From positions 1 through 64,000 of the forward strand of contig WANR01000036.1 of NCBI GenBank assembly GCA_015521705.1: 64,000 nucleotides of DNA, written 5' to 3'. Origin of the DNA: Desulfurococcales archaeon (GTDB lineage: Archaea > Thermoproteota > Thermoprotei_A > Sulfolobales > Acidilobaceae). Made by a program: the position numbers and the translations under genes. A model generated the notes under the pieces. That model was not told where the DNA came from. It did not search any database and saw only the letters and a program-made list of their open reading frames with translations. This document shows positions 27,024 through 36,316 of the stretch, piece after piece. Within the stretch, counting starts at the first letter, position 1; the number at the start of each line of letters is the position of its first letter.

Positions 27024-27206
27024 CAGCTTCAGGTGCCACGACATTCTAGTTTAATATTAAAAACACAAAAGGGTTTTTCCCTGGGATCCCAAGTTTTGCA
27101 TGGTCTCCTGCTCTCTAATCCTTGCTAATAATATAAGGATTTCAGATAAGCATTTTTCCCTTCTAGCAGGCCTGTGCGTAGTGGTGGTCTAAGAGGTCGA
27201 GCCCTA

Positions 27207-28541
27207 TTGGCTAAGACGTTAGTAATAGGCCTTGACAGCGTGCCCCCTAGGATATTGTACGAGGAGTTGGCAGGCGAGCTGTCCAATATCTCCTCTCTGA
27301 GCGAGGCTAGGAGTACCCTAACCACTAGCCACCCACCCATAACTATACCGGCCTGGATGGTCATGATGACTGGAAAGAGCCCTGGAGAACTGGGCATCTA
27401 TGGGTTTAGGCATAGGAGAAAAGGTACTTATGACAGCGTTTATATAGCTGACTCCAGGAGCGTCAGAGAAGAGAAGATATGGGATCTTGCTGGAAAGCTT
27501 GGTAGGAGGAGCATAGTGATAGGAGTCCCCCCCTCTTTCCCTCCCTCGCCTATCAAGGGCTACATGATCTCCTGTTTCATAACTCCCGGCCCACATAAGA
27601 GGTATACGTGGCCTCCCTCTCTCAAGCAGGAAGTAGAAGCAATTACTGGAGGCTACGTCTTCGACATAGTCTACAGGAGCGAGGATAAGGAGTCGGTCAA
27701 AAAAGACCTCTGGAGACTCGCCGAGACACAGTTCAAGGTAGCAACCTATATGGCTAAAAACAAGAAGTGGGACTTCATGGTGTTCATGTTCATAGGGACC
27801 GACAGGGTCCACCATGCTTTCTGGAAATACTATGACCACAAGCACCCACGATACCCAGGTAGCAACAAGTACGAGTCCGTCATACCGGAATACTACAGGC
27901 TCGTTGACAAACTAGTGGGAGAACTGGCCAAAGCCGCAGGCAGAGATACCAACATTATCATAGTCTCAGACCACGGCGCCAAAGCAATGAAAGGAGCCTT
28001 TGCAATAAACCAGTGGCTAGAAGAGGCAGGATACCTTAAACTAAAGAAAAAACCCTCGAAGCCAGGAACAGAACTAAGAGAAGACATTATAGACTGGGAA
28101 AAAACCGTGGCATGGGCCTGGGGAGGCTACTATTCAAGGGTCTTCCTAAACGTTAAAGGCAGGGAGCCCAAAGGCATAGTAGAGCCAAGCGAGTACCACT
28201 CAGTACTGGAAGAACTGAAAAGAGAGATAACAAAGATAAGCGGCCCAGAAGGCGAAAAATGGGACAACAAGGTCTACGAACCCCGCGAGCTATACCCAAG
28301 AGTGGAAGGCGATGCGCCGGACCTCATAGTGTACCTAGACGACCTAAACTGGAGGCCAGCGGGCACCATAGGCTGGCCGAGCCCGTACCTAGAGGAAAAC
28401 GATAGAGGCCCAGACGATGCAGTACATGACTGGATAGGTGTTATAGCGTCTAATAATAGGGACCTAGTAAGGAGTACTCCAGGATACGCCATCCAGGATA
28501 TACGTGCTCTAGTACTGGAAAGAAGCATATTAGGTACATAG
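27207..28541 (+). CDS. Alkaline phosphatase superfamily protein (phosphodiesterase/nucleotide pyrophosphatase type)
   Basis: Metal-dependent hydrolase of phosphate mono- or diesters. The first metal site is in VIGLDSVPP, the nucleophile region in TSHPPITIPAWMVMMTGKSPGELGI (Thr likely nucleophile), further sites in MFIGTDRVHHAFWKYYD and IIIVSDHGAKAMKGAF. TTG 27207 is chosen because GAGGT lies nine bases upstream; the frame is open to 27174. No signal peptide, so probably cytosolic. Substrate unknown. A second, divergent paralogue lies at 34595. Convergent with ATP sulfurylase, 24 bases apart. Confidence 0.85.
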   Translation: MAKTLVIGLDSVPPRILYEELAGELSNISSLSEARSTLTTSHPPITIPAWMVMMTGKSPGELGIYGFRHRRKGTYDSVYIADSRSVREEKIWDLAGKLGRRSIVIGVPPSFPPSPIKGYMISCFITPGPHKRYTWPPSLKQEVEAITGGYVFDIVYRSEDKESVKKDLWRLAETQFKVATYMAKNKKWDFMVFMFIGTDRVHHAFWKYYDHKHPRYPGSNKYESVIPEYYRLVDKLVGELAKAAGRDTNIIIVSDHGAKAMKGAFAINQWLEEAGYLKLKKKPSKPGTELREDIIDWEKTVAWAWGGYYSRVFLNVKGREPKGIVEPSEYHSVLEELKREITKISGPEGEKWDNKVYEPRELYPRVEGDAPDLIVYLDDLNWRPAGTIGWPSPYLEENDRGPDDAVHDWIGVIASNNRDLVRSTPGYAIQDIRALVLERSILGT

Positions 28542-28565
28542 GTAGAGTATTCCAAGGATGTATTC

Positions 28566-29711
28566 TCAGACAAACGGGTTTTCAAAGGATAACACGGCCT
28601 CAGAAACCTCTTTTCGCATCATAGTTTCCGGAGGTTTCTCTCCCTTTAGTAGCATGGATCTTATCTTTGTGCCGCTAATCCTCACTCTGTATTCATCGCT
28701 GTGAGGGCAGGTCTTTTCGTTAGCCATTCCCATGCATTTCCTACAATAGAACGCTTCCCTGATGAATAAGGGGGTTATGCCTAGGTCTGGGAATTCCGAG
28801 AAGATCTCCCATGCCTCGTATGGGCCGTAATAGTCGCCTACGCCCGCGTGATCTCTTCCTACAATAAAGTGGGTGGCTCCAAAATTCTTCCTAGCTATGG
28901 CGTGGTGGACCGCTTCTCTTGGCCCGGCATACCACATATTCATCCTTAGAGCTGCTAGGACTACAACATTTCTAGGATAGTAATGTTCTATTAGAGCCTT
29001 ATAGGCTTCCAGTATGACCTCGTCTCTGTAGTCTCCCCTCTTCTTCCAGCCGGCGAGAGGATTAATGAACAGGCCGTCAACAAAGCTTAAAGCAGCTTTT
29101 TGGACATACTCGTGGCCTAAGTGGGGCACGTTCCTTGTCTGGAAAGCTGCTATGGTTCTCCACCCTTTCTCCCTGAATAAAACCCTGGTCTCTTTTGGCC
29201 AGAGAGTGTACCTTTCAAGGGGGTTGTATACTGTGTTTAAGAGGTCTATCCTTCCACCGATCAGTATCTCTCTCATAGAAGATAACTTGGCGACACCAGG
29301 GTGCCTAGCGTCTGTAGTCTTAAACACCCTTTCTGCGTGCAGCTTTTTATCAAACGCGTAAATGTCTTCCACACGCATTATAGCTAAAGGTTTCCCGTCA
29401 AAGAACAGGGCTATGTCGTCTCCCTGCCTAAGCATTGATGCTATGCTTTTATCCACATCTAGAATAACTGGGATAGTCCATGGGGTTCCATCTGATAATC
29501 TCATGCCCTTTAAAACACTTAAATAATCATCCTCCACTAAAAAGCCCTCAAGAGGGCTGAATACGCCGTAGGCTATGTCTTCCACGTCTATCGCTCTATC
29601 AAATGTAATATCTACCCTGACTATCTCCCATGCCTCGCCTAAAAGGGCCTCTCTACGCCTTCCACGTACTGTCCTATCTACGAGCTTCCCGCCATGGGGC
29701 CTGGAGACCAA
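28566..29711 (-). CDS. sat: Sulfate adenylyltransferase (ATP sulfurylase)
   Basis: ATP + sulfate to adenylyl sulfate and pyrophosphate. The 381-residue monofunctional archaeal form contains FQTRNVPHLGHEYVQ (the QTRN-HxxH active loop), VGRDHAGVGDYYGPYEA, and a C-terminal CRKCMG...CPHS set of cysteines seen in archaeal/bacterial homologues that may bind zinc. The start is TTG giving MVSRPHGGKLVDR, the familiar N-terminus. It is the last gene of a minus-strand group: APS kinase, small RHH-like protein, sat. No APS or PAPS reductase is visible, so the pathway's end product is open. Confidence 0.95.
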   Translation of the reverse strand: MVSRPHGGKLVDRTVRGRRREALLGEAWEIVRVDITFDRAIDVEDIAYGVFSPLEGFLVEDDYLSVLKGMRLSDGTPWTIPVILDVDKSIASMLRQGDDIALFFDGKPLAIMRVEDIYAFDKKLHAERVFKTTDARHPGVAKLSSMREILIGGRIDLLNTVYNPLERYTLWPKETRVLFREKGWRTIAAFQTRNVPHLGHEYVQKAALSFVDGLFINPLAGWKKRGDYRDEVILEAYKALIEHYYPRNVVVLAALRMNMWYAGPREAVHHAIARKNFGATHFIVGRDHAGVGDYYGPYEAWEIFSEFPDLGITPLFIREAFYCRKCMGMANEKTCPHSDEYRVRISGTKIRSMLLKGEKPPETMMRKEVSEAVLSFENPFV

Positions 29712-29788
29712 CCCTGGAGCAGCCCCTTATCTTACCGTTTCCGTGCTAGTAGTTAACAGGGCCGTGACCTGTATAGGGGAAGTGGCTT

Positions 29789-29998
29789 CTACATATATCC
29801 TAGCCTTCTAAGTCTTTCCTTTATCTTCTCCTCCTCTTCCGGGCTTATTTCCTCGCCTCCCTCTGCTCCAACAGCCTCTGTTATAAGGAACTCTACCAGT
29901 TCCTCGACGGATTTAAAGCCTCCCTGCTCTTCTATAAAGCGTTTTGCCTGCTCGTATGCTTCCCTGCTTATTTCTATCTTAACCTTCTCGCCGCTCAC
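29789..29998 (-). CDS. Small ribbon-helix-helix-like protein between sat and cysC
   Basis: A 69-residue charged protein: strand-like VKIEISREAYEQAKRFIEEQ, a helix with FKSVEELVEFLITEAVG, then an acidic linker and EEEEKIKERLRRLGYM. The strand plus two helices resemble a CopG/ribbon-helix-helix fold, suggesting a DNA-binding or accessory role for the sulfate-activation genes on both sides. I recall similar short proteins beside archaeal sat genes, but cannot search here. Gap to sat 77 bases, to cysC 52 bases. Confidence 0.75.
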   Translation of the reverse strand: MSGEKVKIEISREAYEQAKRFIEEQGGFKSVEELVEFLITEAVGAEGGEEISPEEEEKIKERLRRLGYM

Positions 29999-30050
29999 TC
30001 CCTTTACACCACTATATCCCTAAAAACTAGCGTTAGATCCCTTATTTAAG

Positions 30051-30602
30051 CTATTTCCCCTGTCCCAGTTTTTTCAGGATCTCGTCTACTAGGGTTTTTG
30101 AAGAACTCTCAGGGCTCTCACTCTCAGTATCTATGACTACGTCAGGATTCTCGGGAGGCTCGTAGGGGTCATCGATACCCGTCATGTTCTTTATCTGTCC
30201 TTCCATTGCCTTCTTGTACAGGCCTTTGGGATCCCTCTTGATTACTGTTGATAGGCTAGCCTTCACATAAACTTCTATGAAGGGGGTTTCTTCCTCCACT
30301 ATGTTCCTAATCTCGGCCCTCACATCCCTGTAGGGCGACACGAAACTACAGATCACTATGACACCGTTCCTCGCTAACAGCCTTGAGATCCACGCTATTC
30401 TTATGAGATGCCTGCGCCTCTCTTCACGGCTAAACCCCTCACCCCTGCTAATAGTCGACCTTGCCCAGTCCCCGTCTATGATCTCCACCCTATAGCCCAT
30501 GCCTCTTAATCTCTCAGCTGCTAGAGTTGCTATAGTGGTTTTTCCGCTCCCCGGCAACCCTGTAAGCCATGCAACAAGCCCCTTCTCTAGGCAAATAGCC
30601 AC
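30051..30602 (-). CDS. cysC: Adenylyl-sulfate kinase
   Basis: Phosphorylates APS to PAPS. P-loop GLPGSGKTT at residues 15-22, DGDWARSTISRGEGFSREER (the APS-binding region, here DGD with W-A-R-S), ICSFVSPYRDVRAEIR, and KDPKGLYKKAMEGQIKNMTGI, which is the PAPS-binding lid pattern. 183 residues is normal. Start GTG. First gene of the cysC-RHH-sat group, so APS made by sat can be converted to PAPS for sulfonation or reduction. Confidence 0.94.
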   Translation of the reverse strand: MAICLEKGLVAWLTGLPGSGKTTIATLAAERLRGMGYRVEIIDGDWARSTISRGEGFSREERRRHLIRIAWISRLLARNGVIVICSFVSPYRDVRAEIRNIVEEETPFIEVYVKASLSTVIKRDPKGLYKKAMEGQIKNMTGIDDPYEPPENPDVVIDTESESPESSSKTLVDEILKKLGQGK

Positions 30603-30691
30603 TACAGGCCAGCCCCAATAAGGACACCTCGCCTATTGAGGGAAAAATTGATTTCGCTAGGTAGCCCCGTTATGTATACCTGGTGTTTGTA

Positions 30692-31666
30692 TTGAGGACA
30701 GCTACCAGGAAACTTTTACGCCTAGGGTCCCGGTCTGTAGTAGTGACTCTGCCCAAAGAATGGATCGACGCTAACAGTCTCAAACCAGGCGACAGGGTTT
30801 ATGTAGTAGAAGAGGGGGACAGGGTTGTAATAATGCCCTACACGAAGAGAGAATCAAAACATGCCGAAATGATCGTTGACTTGAATAAGCTAGGGGTGAC
30901 TGGCGAGGATCCTATAGCCACGGCTAGAAGGGTTCTCGGCTGCGCCTACATAATGGGCGTGGACACTGTTCTCATAAAAGCTGAAAAGAAGCTCCTAAAC
31001 TCAATAGCAAGCGAGGCGGCGAACCTAGGCTTTCCCATAATAGCCGTTAATGTGGACGAGGCCTCGGAAACCCTTAAAATATCCAACATAATAGACTTCT
31101 CCAGGCTAGAACCACGGCACTCTATAAAGACTTTTGCCAGGATAGTAGATTCAGTAGTCGAGGTTATCAGTTCCCTAGCCAAAGGAACTATGACGCGTAG
31201 TGAGGCCCTAGCAGTCCTTTCAAGGATAAAGCTTGAAACCATGGAATTAGAGAGAATGCTCATAAGAGCCTTGCTGGAACCCAGAATAATCGACGAGGGA
31301 AAGCAAGTATACAGCATGCTACTGTCAGCCTCGCTGCTAACATTAATGGTAGACGGGCTAATATCAGACGCGAGGCTCCTCGTGGAAAGGGGCTTAAAAG
31401 TCTCTGAGAGCGCTCTGATCCAGGCAAACGCCCTTTCGTCTTTAACTAGTGACGTGGTTCTCCTGTTAGCAAACCCGAGTCTTTCAAGGATAAAAGAGGT
31501 GAGCTCTAGGCTGTTAAGTAGCCTGGAGAAGGCTCAGGAGGCTAGAATAGGCTCGGCGTCCAAAGGTGACACAGTGATCCTTGCGTCAGTCGTTAATTCC
31601 TATAGGATACTTGTCATACTCTTACATACATCCTATTGTCTGGCTCTCAGTTCCAGGCACTCATAA
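30692..31666 (+). CDS. AbrB/SpoVT-PhoU domain phosphate uptake regulator
   Basis: Two-part regulator: an N-terminal swapped-hairpin AbrB-like DNA-binding domain (ATRKLLRLGSRSVVVTLPKEWID, then SLKPGDRVYVVEEGDRVVIMPY) followed by helical PhoU-like repeats to residue ~324. Such proteins are annotated as PhoU-type regulators of phosphate or anion uptake. TTG 30692 has GGTG six bases upstream and aligns with the paralogue at 54389-55426; the frame also allows GTG 30683. It diverges from cysC and lies 0.7 kb from a tungstate importer, so its target may be sulfate, tungstate or phosphate transport (inference). Confidence 0.85.
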   Translation: MRTATRKLLRLGSRSVVVTLPKEWIDANSLKPGDRVYVVEEGDRVVIMPYTKRESKHAEMIVDLNKLGVTGEDPIATARRVLGCAYIMGVDTVLIKAEKKLLNSIASEAANLGFPIIAVNVDEASETLKISNIIDFSRLEPRHSIKTFARIVDSVVEVISSLAKGTMTRSEALAVLSRIKLETMELERMLIRALLEPRIIDEGKQVYSMLLSASLLTLMVDGLISDARLLVERGLKVSESALIQANALSSLTSDVVLLLANPSLSRIKEVSSRLLSSLEKAQEARIGSASKGDTVILASVVNSYRILVILLHTSYCLALSSRHS

Positions 31667-31757
31667 GAGGCGCCTCTGACACCTTCTTTAGTCAGGACAT
31701 GTAGACTCCAAATATTTACTACTGTCTATGTACTGTAGATTCTCAGGGGTGCATGCC

Positions 31758-32330
31758 ATGCATGGATTTACTAGGTTGAAGAACCTCGAGGAAGAGAAGT
31801 TCTATCTGACCCTGCACCCCTCACCCACTATTGTAGTGGTGACTAAATGCCCGGGAAACAGGTTTAACGCTATGCCAGCATCTTGGAATGTTCCCTTATC
31901 CGAAGAGCCCCCAGCTGTTGGTGTAGCAATTGATAGGGAGACCTATACCTTCGAGTGCCTGGAGCATCATCCAGAGGCCTCATTAAACGTTCCGGGACCG
32001 GAATTAGTGGATCTCGTCTACTCTATGGGAACAGTGTCGGGGAGGGACGTAGATAAGATACGCGAATTTAAGGTAAAACTGGTAGACAGCGAGACAGTAA
32101 GTGTTCCTAGGTGGGCCGACGCTATAGCGAGTCTAGAAGGCAAGGTTTGGAAATATATGGACGTCGGAGAGGTCAGGTTCTATGCTTTCAGGATATTAGC
32201 GGTTCACGTTAGGGAGGGGTTATACACGAGGTGGGGATGGGACTTCTCTAAGACTAACATACTACTTCATGGGGCCGGCAGGGCTTTCTACCTAGTTGGG
32301 AGAAGGGTGTTTGCGCGCAAGCCTAAATAG
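31758..32330 (+). CDS. Flavin reductase-like FMN-binding protein
   Basis: Protein of the flavin reductase-like (FMN-binding split-barrel) family, 190 residues: PTIVVVTKCPGNRFNAMPASWNVPLS and PAVGVAIDRETYTFECLEHH are the typical flavin-binding start, LNVPGPELVDLVYSMGTVSGRDVDK the middle. Substrate and partner unknown. ATG 31758 is chosen since GGGGTG lies eight bases upstream; the frame is open to 31728. It precedes the tungstate importer by 39 bases and could supply reduced flavin to a metalloenzyme, but that is only a guess. Confidence 0.85.
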   Translation: MHGFTRLKNLEEEKFYLTLHPSPTIVVVTKCPGNRFNAMPASWNVPLSEEPPAVGVAIDRETYTFECLEHHPEASLNVPGPELVDLVYSMGTVSGRDVDKIREFKVKLVDSETVSVPRWADAIASLEGKVWKYMDVGEVRFYAFRILAVHVREGLYTRWGWDFSKTNILLHGAGRAFYLVGRRVFARKPK

Positions 32331-32369
32331 ACGGTTCAACTTAGTGGCTGCCAACGTTAAGGGTGTTTA

Positions 32370-33296
32370 ATGTTGCCTTTCATTTTCTCCGGAAAACGTT
32401 TTATAGTGATGCTAGGGGCTTTCATCTTTCTAGTGTTTCTGGCCCTCCAGTACGGAAATAGTAGTGTGACTAGAATAAGGGTTGCAACAGCGACAACGTT
32501 GTATGACACGGGATTACTCGAGCTCTTATCAAGCGAGTTCGAAAAGAAAGAGCAAGGCTATGCTATCGACTTCCTCCCTATAGGTACTGGAGAAGCCCTC
32601 AAAAGGGCTGAAATGAGTGACGCCTGTATCGTAATAACCCATGACCCTGCCCTTGAGTATAGGTACTTAAGTAAAGGGATTATAGGAGAACAGAAGATAA
32701 TAGCAGTTAACCATTTCATAGTAGCGGGCCCAGCCAGTGATCCAGCTAATGTCTCCTCTTCTACAAGCATTATAGAGGCTTTCAAGAAAATATTCGAGGC
32801 TGGTGAGAGAGGTGAGGCAGTTTTCGTGAGTAGGGGGGACAATTCAGGCACACATAACAGGGAGAAACTCATTTGGCGTAAAACGCTCCTTTCCCCCTCT
32901 GGTCGTAGCTGGTATCTTGAGTCAGGCTCTGGAATGGCAAACACGCTCCTGCTGGCCAGCGAGAAAAAGGCGTATGTTTTCAGTGATATAGGTACCTTTC
33001 TCTTCCTTAAGTCAAAGAACAGGATCCCTGGACTAGAACTGCTTTACTACAACACTAGCGACCCCCTCACTTTGAATATCTATAGTGCCTACCTGGTCTC
33101 CTCCTGTAAAGGCGGAGAGGCTGCTGGCGCATTGTTGTTCCTAAGCTTTCTGGAGAGTGAGGGCCAGGTCTTCATAGGAGACTTCACTATAATGGGGGGC
33201 ACAAGACTCTTTATACCTGCAAGGGAATACGAGGCGCAACACGGCGACATATTCCTTGCCTGGAAAGAGTTGTCAATGATGGGTGGTGAAGGATGA
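32370..33296 (+). CDS. tupA: Tungstate-type ABC transporter, substrate-binding protein
   Basis: Extracellular solute-binding protein of the TupA type. One N-terminal membrane helix (about 9-28) anchors it. TupA features are the start RVATATTLYDTGLLELL, GTGEALKRAEMSDACIVITHDP, VNHFIVAGPASDPANV and VFVSRGDNSGTHNREKLIW. These place it with high-affinity tungstate binding rather than ModA/WtpA molybdate binding. GGGTG lies five bases before the ATG. Its stop overlaps tupB (ATGA). Tungsten uptake fits hyperthermophiles that use aldehyde:ferredoxin oxidoreductases. Confidence 0.87.
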   Translation: MLPFIFSGKRFIVMLGAFIFLVFLALQYGNSSVTRIRVATATTLYDTGLLELLSSEFEKKEQGYAIDFLPIGTGEALKRAEMSDACIVITHDPALEYRYLSKGIIGEQKIIAVNHFIVAGPASDPANVSSSTSIIEAFKKIFEAGERGEAVFVSRGDNSGTHNREKLIWRKTLLSPSGRSWYLESGSGMANTLLLASEKKAYVFSDIGTFLFLKSKNRIPGLELLYYNTSDPLTLNIYSAYLVSSCKGGEAAGALLFLSFLESEGQVFIGDFTIMGGTRLFIPAREYEAQHGDIFLAWKELSMMGGEG

Positions 33297-33943
33297 GCGA
33301 GACGGTCATAGAGATAGCTGCGCGTTCAGTACTAATATCAGGAGCAGCGACATTGCTTGCCTCTACGTGGTCGTTACCAGCCGCCATAGTTCTAGCTGAA
33401 AGGAGGACACTTCCCAGGATAGTTCTCCCGGTTCTGGAATCAATGGTCGGAATGCCCACGGTTCTTGTGGGCCTTCTCCTCTACTTGACGTTTAGTTCCT
33501 CGGGCCCGCTTGGTTTCCTAGGGCTCCTCTATACTCCTCAAGCGATAATTATCGGGCAGTCAATACTAGTTACTCCTCTCATGATCTCTGTCTCCTATAG
33601 GGTATTGTCGGCGGCTTCTAGGACTTATGGGGAGCTAGCTGAGACTCTGGGGGCCACTTTGTGGGAGAGAAGGGTCCTAGTTTTTTACCAATCGGCAGCC
33701 GGCCTAGTTGGAGCCGTTGTTATGTCGTTTTCAAGGGCTGTGGGTGAGCTAGGCGTGGCCCTCATGGTTGGCGGCAATATTAGTGGCTACACCAGGGTCA
33801 TGACGACAGCCATAGCCCTGGAAGTCTCCAAGGGTAACTACGAGATTGCGGTGTCGCTAGGCCTAATACTGTTGGCTATTAGCTCTTCAATCTCGGTAAT
33901 AATACGGTTGCTGGGGATCACGCGAGTTGAGAATGGTACTTGA
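33293..33943 (+). CDS. tupB: Tungstate-type ABC transporter, permease
   Basis: Membrane permease of 216 residues with five to six helices. The cytosolic coupling loop GELAETLGATLWERRVLVFYQSA is the EAA-type motif that contacts the ATPase, and FSRAVGELGVALMVGGNI is characteristic of oxyanion permeases of the ModB/TupB group. Its ATG overlaps the tupA stop and its end overlaps tupC by about 17 bases, so the three genes are translationally coupled. Confidence 0.9.
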   Translation: MSETVIEIAARSVLISGAATLLASTWSLPAAIVLAERRTLPRIVLPVLESMVGMPTVLVGLLLYLTFSSSGPLGFLGLLYTPQAIIIGQSILVTPLMISVSYRVLSAASRTYGELAETLGATLWERRVLVFYQSAAGLVGAVVMSFSRAVGELGVALMVGGNISGYTRVMTTAIALEVSKGNYEIAVSLGLILLAISSSISVIIRLLGITRVENGT

Positions 33944-34592
33944 TGACGTATGGTACTCGTATCCTGGACAGAGAGGGTGGGCTCTCCGGGGAGTCTCCGT
34001 CTCTTTTAGAGAGGGGGAACTAGTCGTTTTACTAGGCCCAAATGGAAGCGGTAAGACAACCCTTCTCAAGGTAGCTGGGCTACTACTCAAACCCCAGAAG
34101 GGTAGAGTAATAGTCGAGGGACGCGATTACTGGTCCCAGCCCGAGGAAGCTCGTCAGGCTATAAAGAAGAAGGTTGTTTATGTGCATGAGAGGCCTATAA
34201 TGCTTAAGGGGAGTGTAGAGCGCAATATAGCCTATGGGCTTTTCCTGAGAGGATATAGGGAGGAAGAGGCTCTGGAAAAGGCTAGAAGGCTCCTTGAAGA
34301 GCTCGGTGGAGAGAAGCTGGCAGGAAAAGATGCCAGGAGCCTCTCATTCGGAGAGGCGCAGCTGGTATCTATTGCAAGAGCCCTAGCAGTGTCGCCCCAT
34401 ATACTATTACTCGACGATCCCCTCTCAGGACTAGACCTGGAGAGACAGGAGCTACTTCTTGGCTTTCTAGAGAGCTACAAGGAAAACGGGGCCTGCATAG
34501 TTATGGCTACGCATGACATGCAGGCTTCTAGAAGGGCGGACAAAGTGTTTAGGATTAATATGGGTAAAGTATTAATGGAGGCCAGGAGCTAG
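33927..34592 (+). CDS. tupC: Tungstate-type ABC transporter, ATP-binding protein
   Basis: ABC ATPase of 221 residues energising TupB. Walker A LLGPNGSGKTTLLK, signature LSFGEAQLVSIARAL (a slightly unusual LSFGE), Walker B ILLLDDPLSGLDLE (Asp-Asp rather than Asp-Glu, seen in some transporters), and the H-loop MATHD. The TTG at 33927 could be replaced by ATG 33933. It ends two bases before the next gene, a phosphatase-superfamily protein that may be co-transcribed. Confidence 0.9.
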   Translation: MRMVLDDVWYSYPGQRGWALRGVSVSFREGELVVLLGPNGSGKTTLLKVAGLLLKPQKGRVIVEGRDYWSQPEEARQAIKKKVVYVHERPIMLKGSVERNIAYGLFLRGYREEEALEKARRLLEELGGEKLAGKDARSLSFGEAQLVSIARALAVSPHILLLDDPLSGLDLERQELLLGFLESYKENGACIVMATHDMQASRRADKVFRINMGKVLMEARS

Positions 34593-34594
34593 CG

Positions 34595-36103
34595 GTGAAT
34601 TGGGAATTGAAAGCGTCAATAGCTGTGCTAGGCCTAGATGGAATGCCCAAAGACCTCCTGGTAGAGGCAATGGCTAGGGGTTGGATGCCTTTTCTTAACA
34701 GCGTAAGAGGAAGACTTGTTTGGAAGCAGCTAGACCCAATAGTCCCGCTAACTCCACCTTCTTGGACCTCGATCATGTCGGGGGTAAACCCTGGGAAACA
34801 CGGCATCTACGATTTCTATAAATATGAGGTTATCAGTGAAGGAATCAAAGCCAGGCTATACACTAGCATGGATCTAAACCACCCACGCATACACGAGATG
34901 GCTTCAATGTCTGGCTACAGGGAAGTCACCATAGTCAATCCTATGCCCGGATACCCCATACTGCCCACAAAAGCCAGGGTCATATCGTTTCTTCACGCGC
35001 CGAAGCCAGTCACCAACATTAGTGAGAGCATGGGGGACAAGTTGGCAAGAGAGGGTTGGGAGAGGTCGCTGAGACTGCTTAATGCTTCTAGCTGTGGTCA
35101 GGTAATTGATAGGGCTTTAGAGGTTCTTGAATTCTATAGAGAAATGGTGTTCTCTCTTAGAAAAGACCGTGGCTTGTACTGGTTTACGTCGAGCATTCCC
35201 GATGAAATTTTTCATAAATGCCCTAAGGCGTTCTATAAACCAGACATTATTTCCAGGCTTTTCGAGGAAATAGATGCCATACTCAGGTATATGTGGAACG
35301 AGTATGACACAGTTTTCGTGGTCTCAGACCACGGTTCCACCCGATACAGGGCTAAGATTAATGTCAATAAGGTCTTGTACGATAATGGATTCATAGTGCC
35401 AGGAGAAGTTGTTGAGGAGCGTGAGACTCACAAAAAACAGGGTTTAGTGAAGGTAAGGATGCCTCGCATATTAATCCCCCTAATTAGAGGCCCCTTGAGG
35501 GTGCTTGCTCGTTCATTCTTTCAATTTTTACGTGACATTGCTGGGTGGCGAGGCAAAAGGCTAGCCTTAGAGATCCCGCGCGGGATAGATTACTCCAAGT
35601 CAAAGGCCTATATGCCACCTACAACGACTCCGTGGTATTATGTGGTCCTAAGAGATAGTGGTAGTGTGGGCGAAGTTAAGAGGGCGCTTAGCAGGGAGGG
35701 TCTCATAGTTCTGAGCCCCGAGGAAGTATTCTCGGGGGAGAGAATTAGCGAGGCCCCAGGCCTCATTGTCCTATGGAACGAAGCTGAGGGTTTCATGGCT
35801 TATGCAGGCTCAATATACGAGCCCAGAATTATAAAGAGAAAAACAGTGAACCATGGAAGATACGGGATCCTAGTATACAAACCCCTGGAGGGCTTGGACT
35901 GGCTTGAAAGGTTTAGCGAGAGATCCCCAGAGAGGCTTCCCAACCATATAGTGGCTCCATTGCTAATGGCCATTATGGGCGTCCCAATAAGCAGTGCTAG
36001 TGATAGTTTGCCACTTCTAGAAAAATATGGTGGTCTTAAACCTAAAATGGCGGATTACCGGGTCAAGTGGCTGTTAATAAAGAAAATAGCCTCTGCGATA
36101 TAG
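34595..36103 (+). CDS. Alkaline phosphatase superfamily protein (second copy)
   Basis: A 502-residue enzyme of the same superfamily as 27207-28541. Metal-site motifs: VLGLDGMPKDLL at the start, PLTPPSWTSIMSGVNPGKHGIYDFY (nucleophile Ser/Thr region), SSIPDEIFHKCP and FVVSDHGSTRYRAKIN. The central part (about 280-380) is an insert not present in the first copy. No signal peptide. Start GTG with GGAG six bases before. Placed directly after tupABC; whether it is functionally linked to anion transport or is a nucleotide/sugar-phosphate hydrolase is unknown. Confidence 0.85.
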   Translation: MNWELKASIAVLGLDGMPKDLLVEAMARGWMPFLNSVRGRLVWKQLDPIVPLTPPSWTSIMSGVNPGKHGIYDFYKYEVISEGIKARLYTSMDLNHPRIHEMASMSGYREVTIVNPMPGYPILPTKARVISFLHAPKPVTNISESMGDKLAREGWERSLRLLNASSCGQVIDRALEVLEFYREMVFSLRKDRGLYWFTSSIPDEIFHKCPKAFYKPDIISRLFEEIDAILRYMWNEYDTVFVVSDHGSTRYRAKINVNKVLYDNGFIVPGEVVEERETHKKQGLVKVRMPRILIPLIRGPLRVLARSFFQFLRDIAGWRGKRLALEIPRGIDYSKSKAYMPPTTTPWYYVVLRDSGSVGEVKRALSREGLIVLSPEEVFSGERISEAPGLIVLWNEAEGFMAYAGSIYEPRIIKRKTVNHGRYGILVYKPLEGLDWLERFSERSPERLPNHIVAPLLMAIMGVPISSASDSLPLLEKYGGLKPKMADYRVKWLLIKKIASAI

Positions 36104-36316
36104 AATGCTTCAAAGCTAGCCCAGCAGGCTTTCTAGGCTCAGCCCAAGTAGGCACTATTATTTGCCTGGACAAGAATTGGCGCTACTGTTTAAGGCTAAG
36201 CAGGTCAAGCGTGGACCTCTAAGTGTCCTTGAGGCTTCACGATCCGCTGGACACCATAGTTCATGGCTAGCCGCCGGTTTCATTTGGGGCAAAGGCTACT
36301 GAGCCCTGAAGACCAT

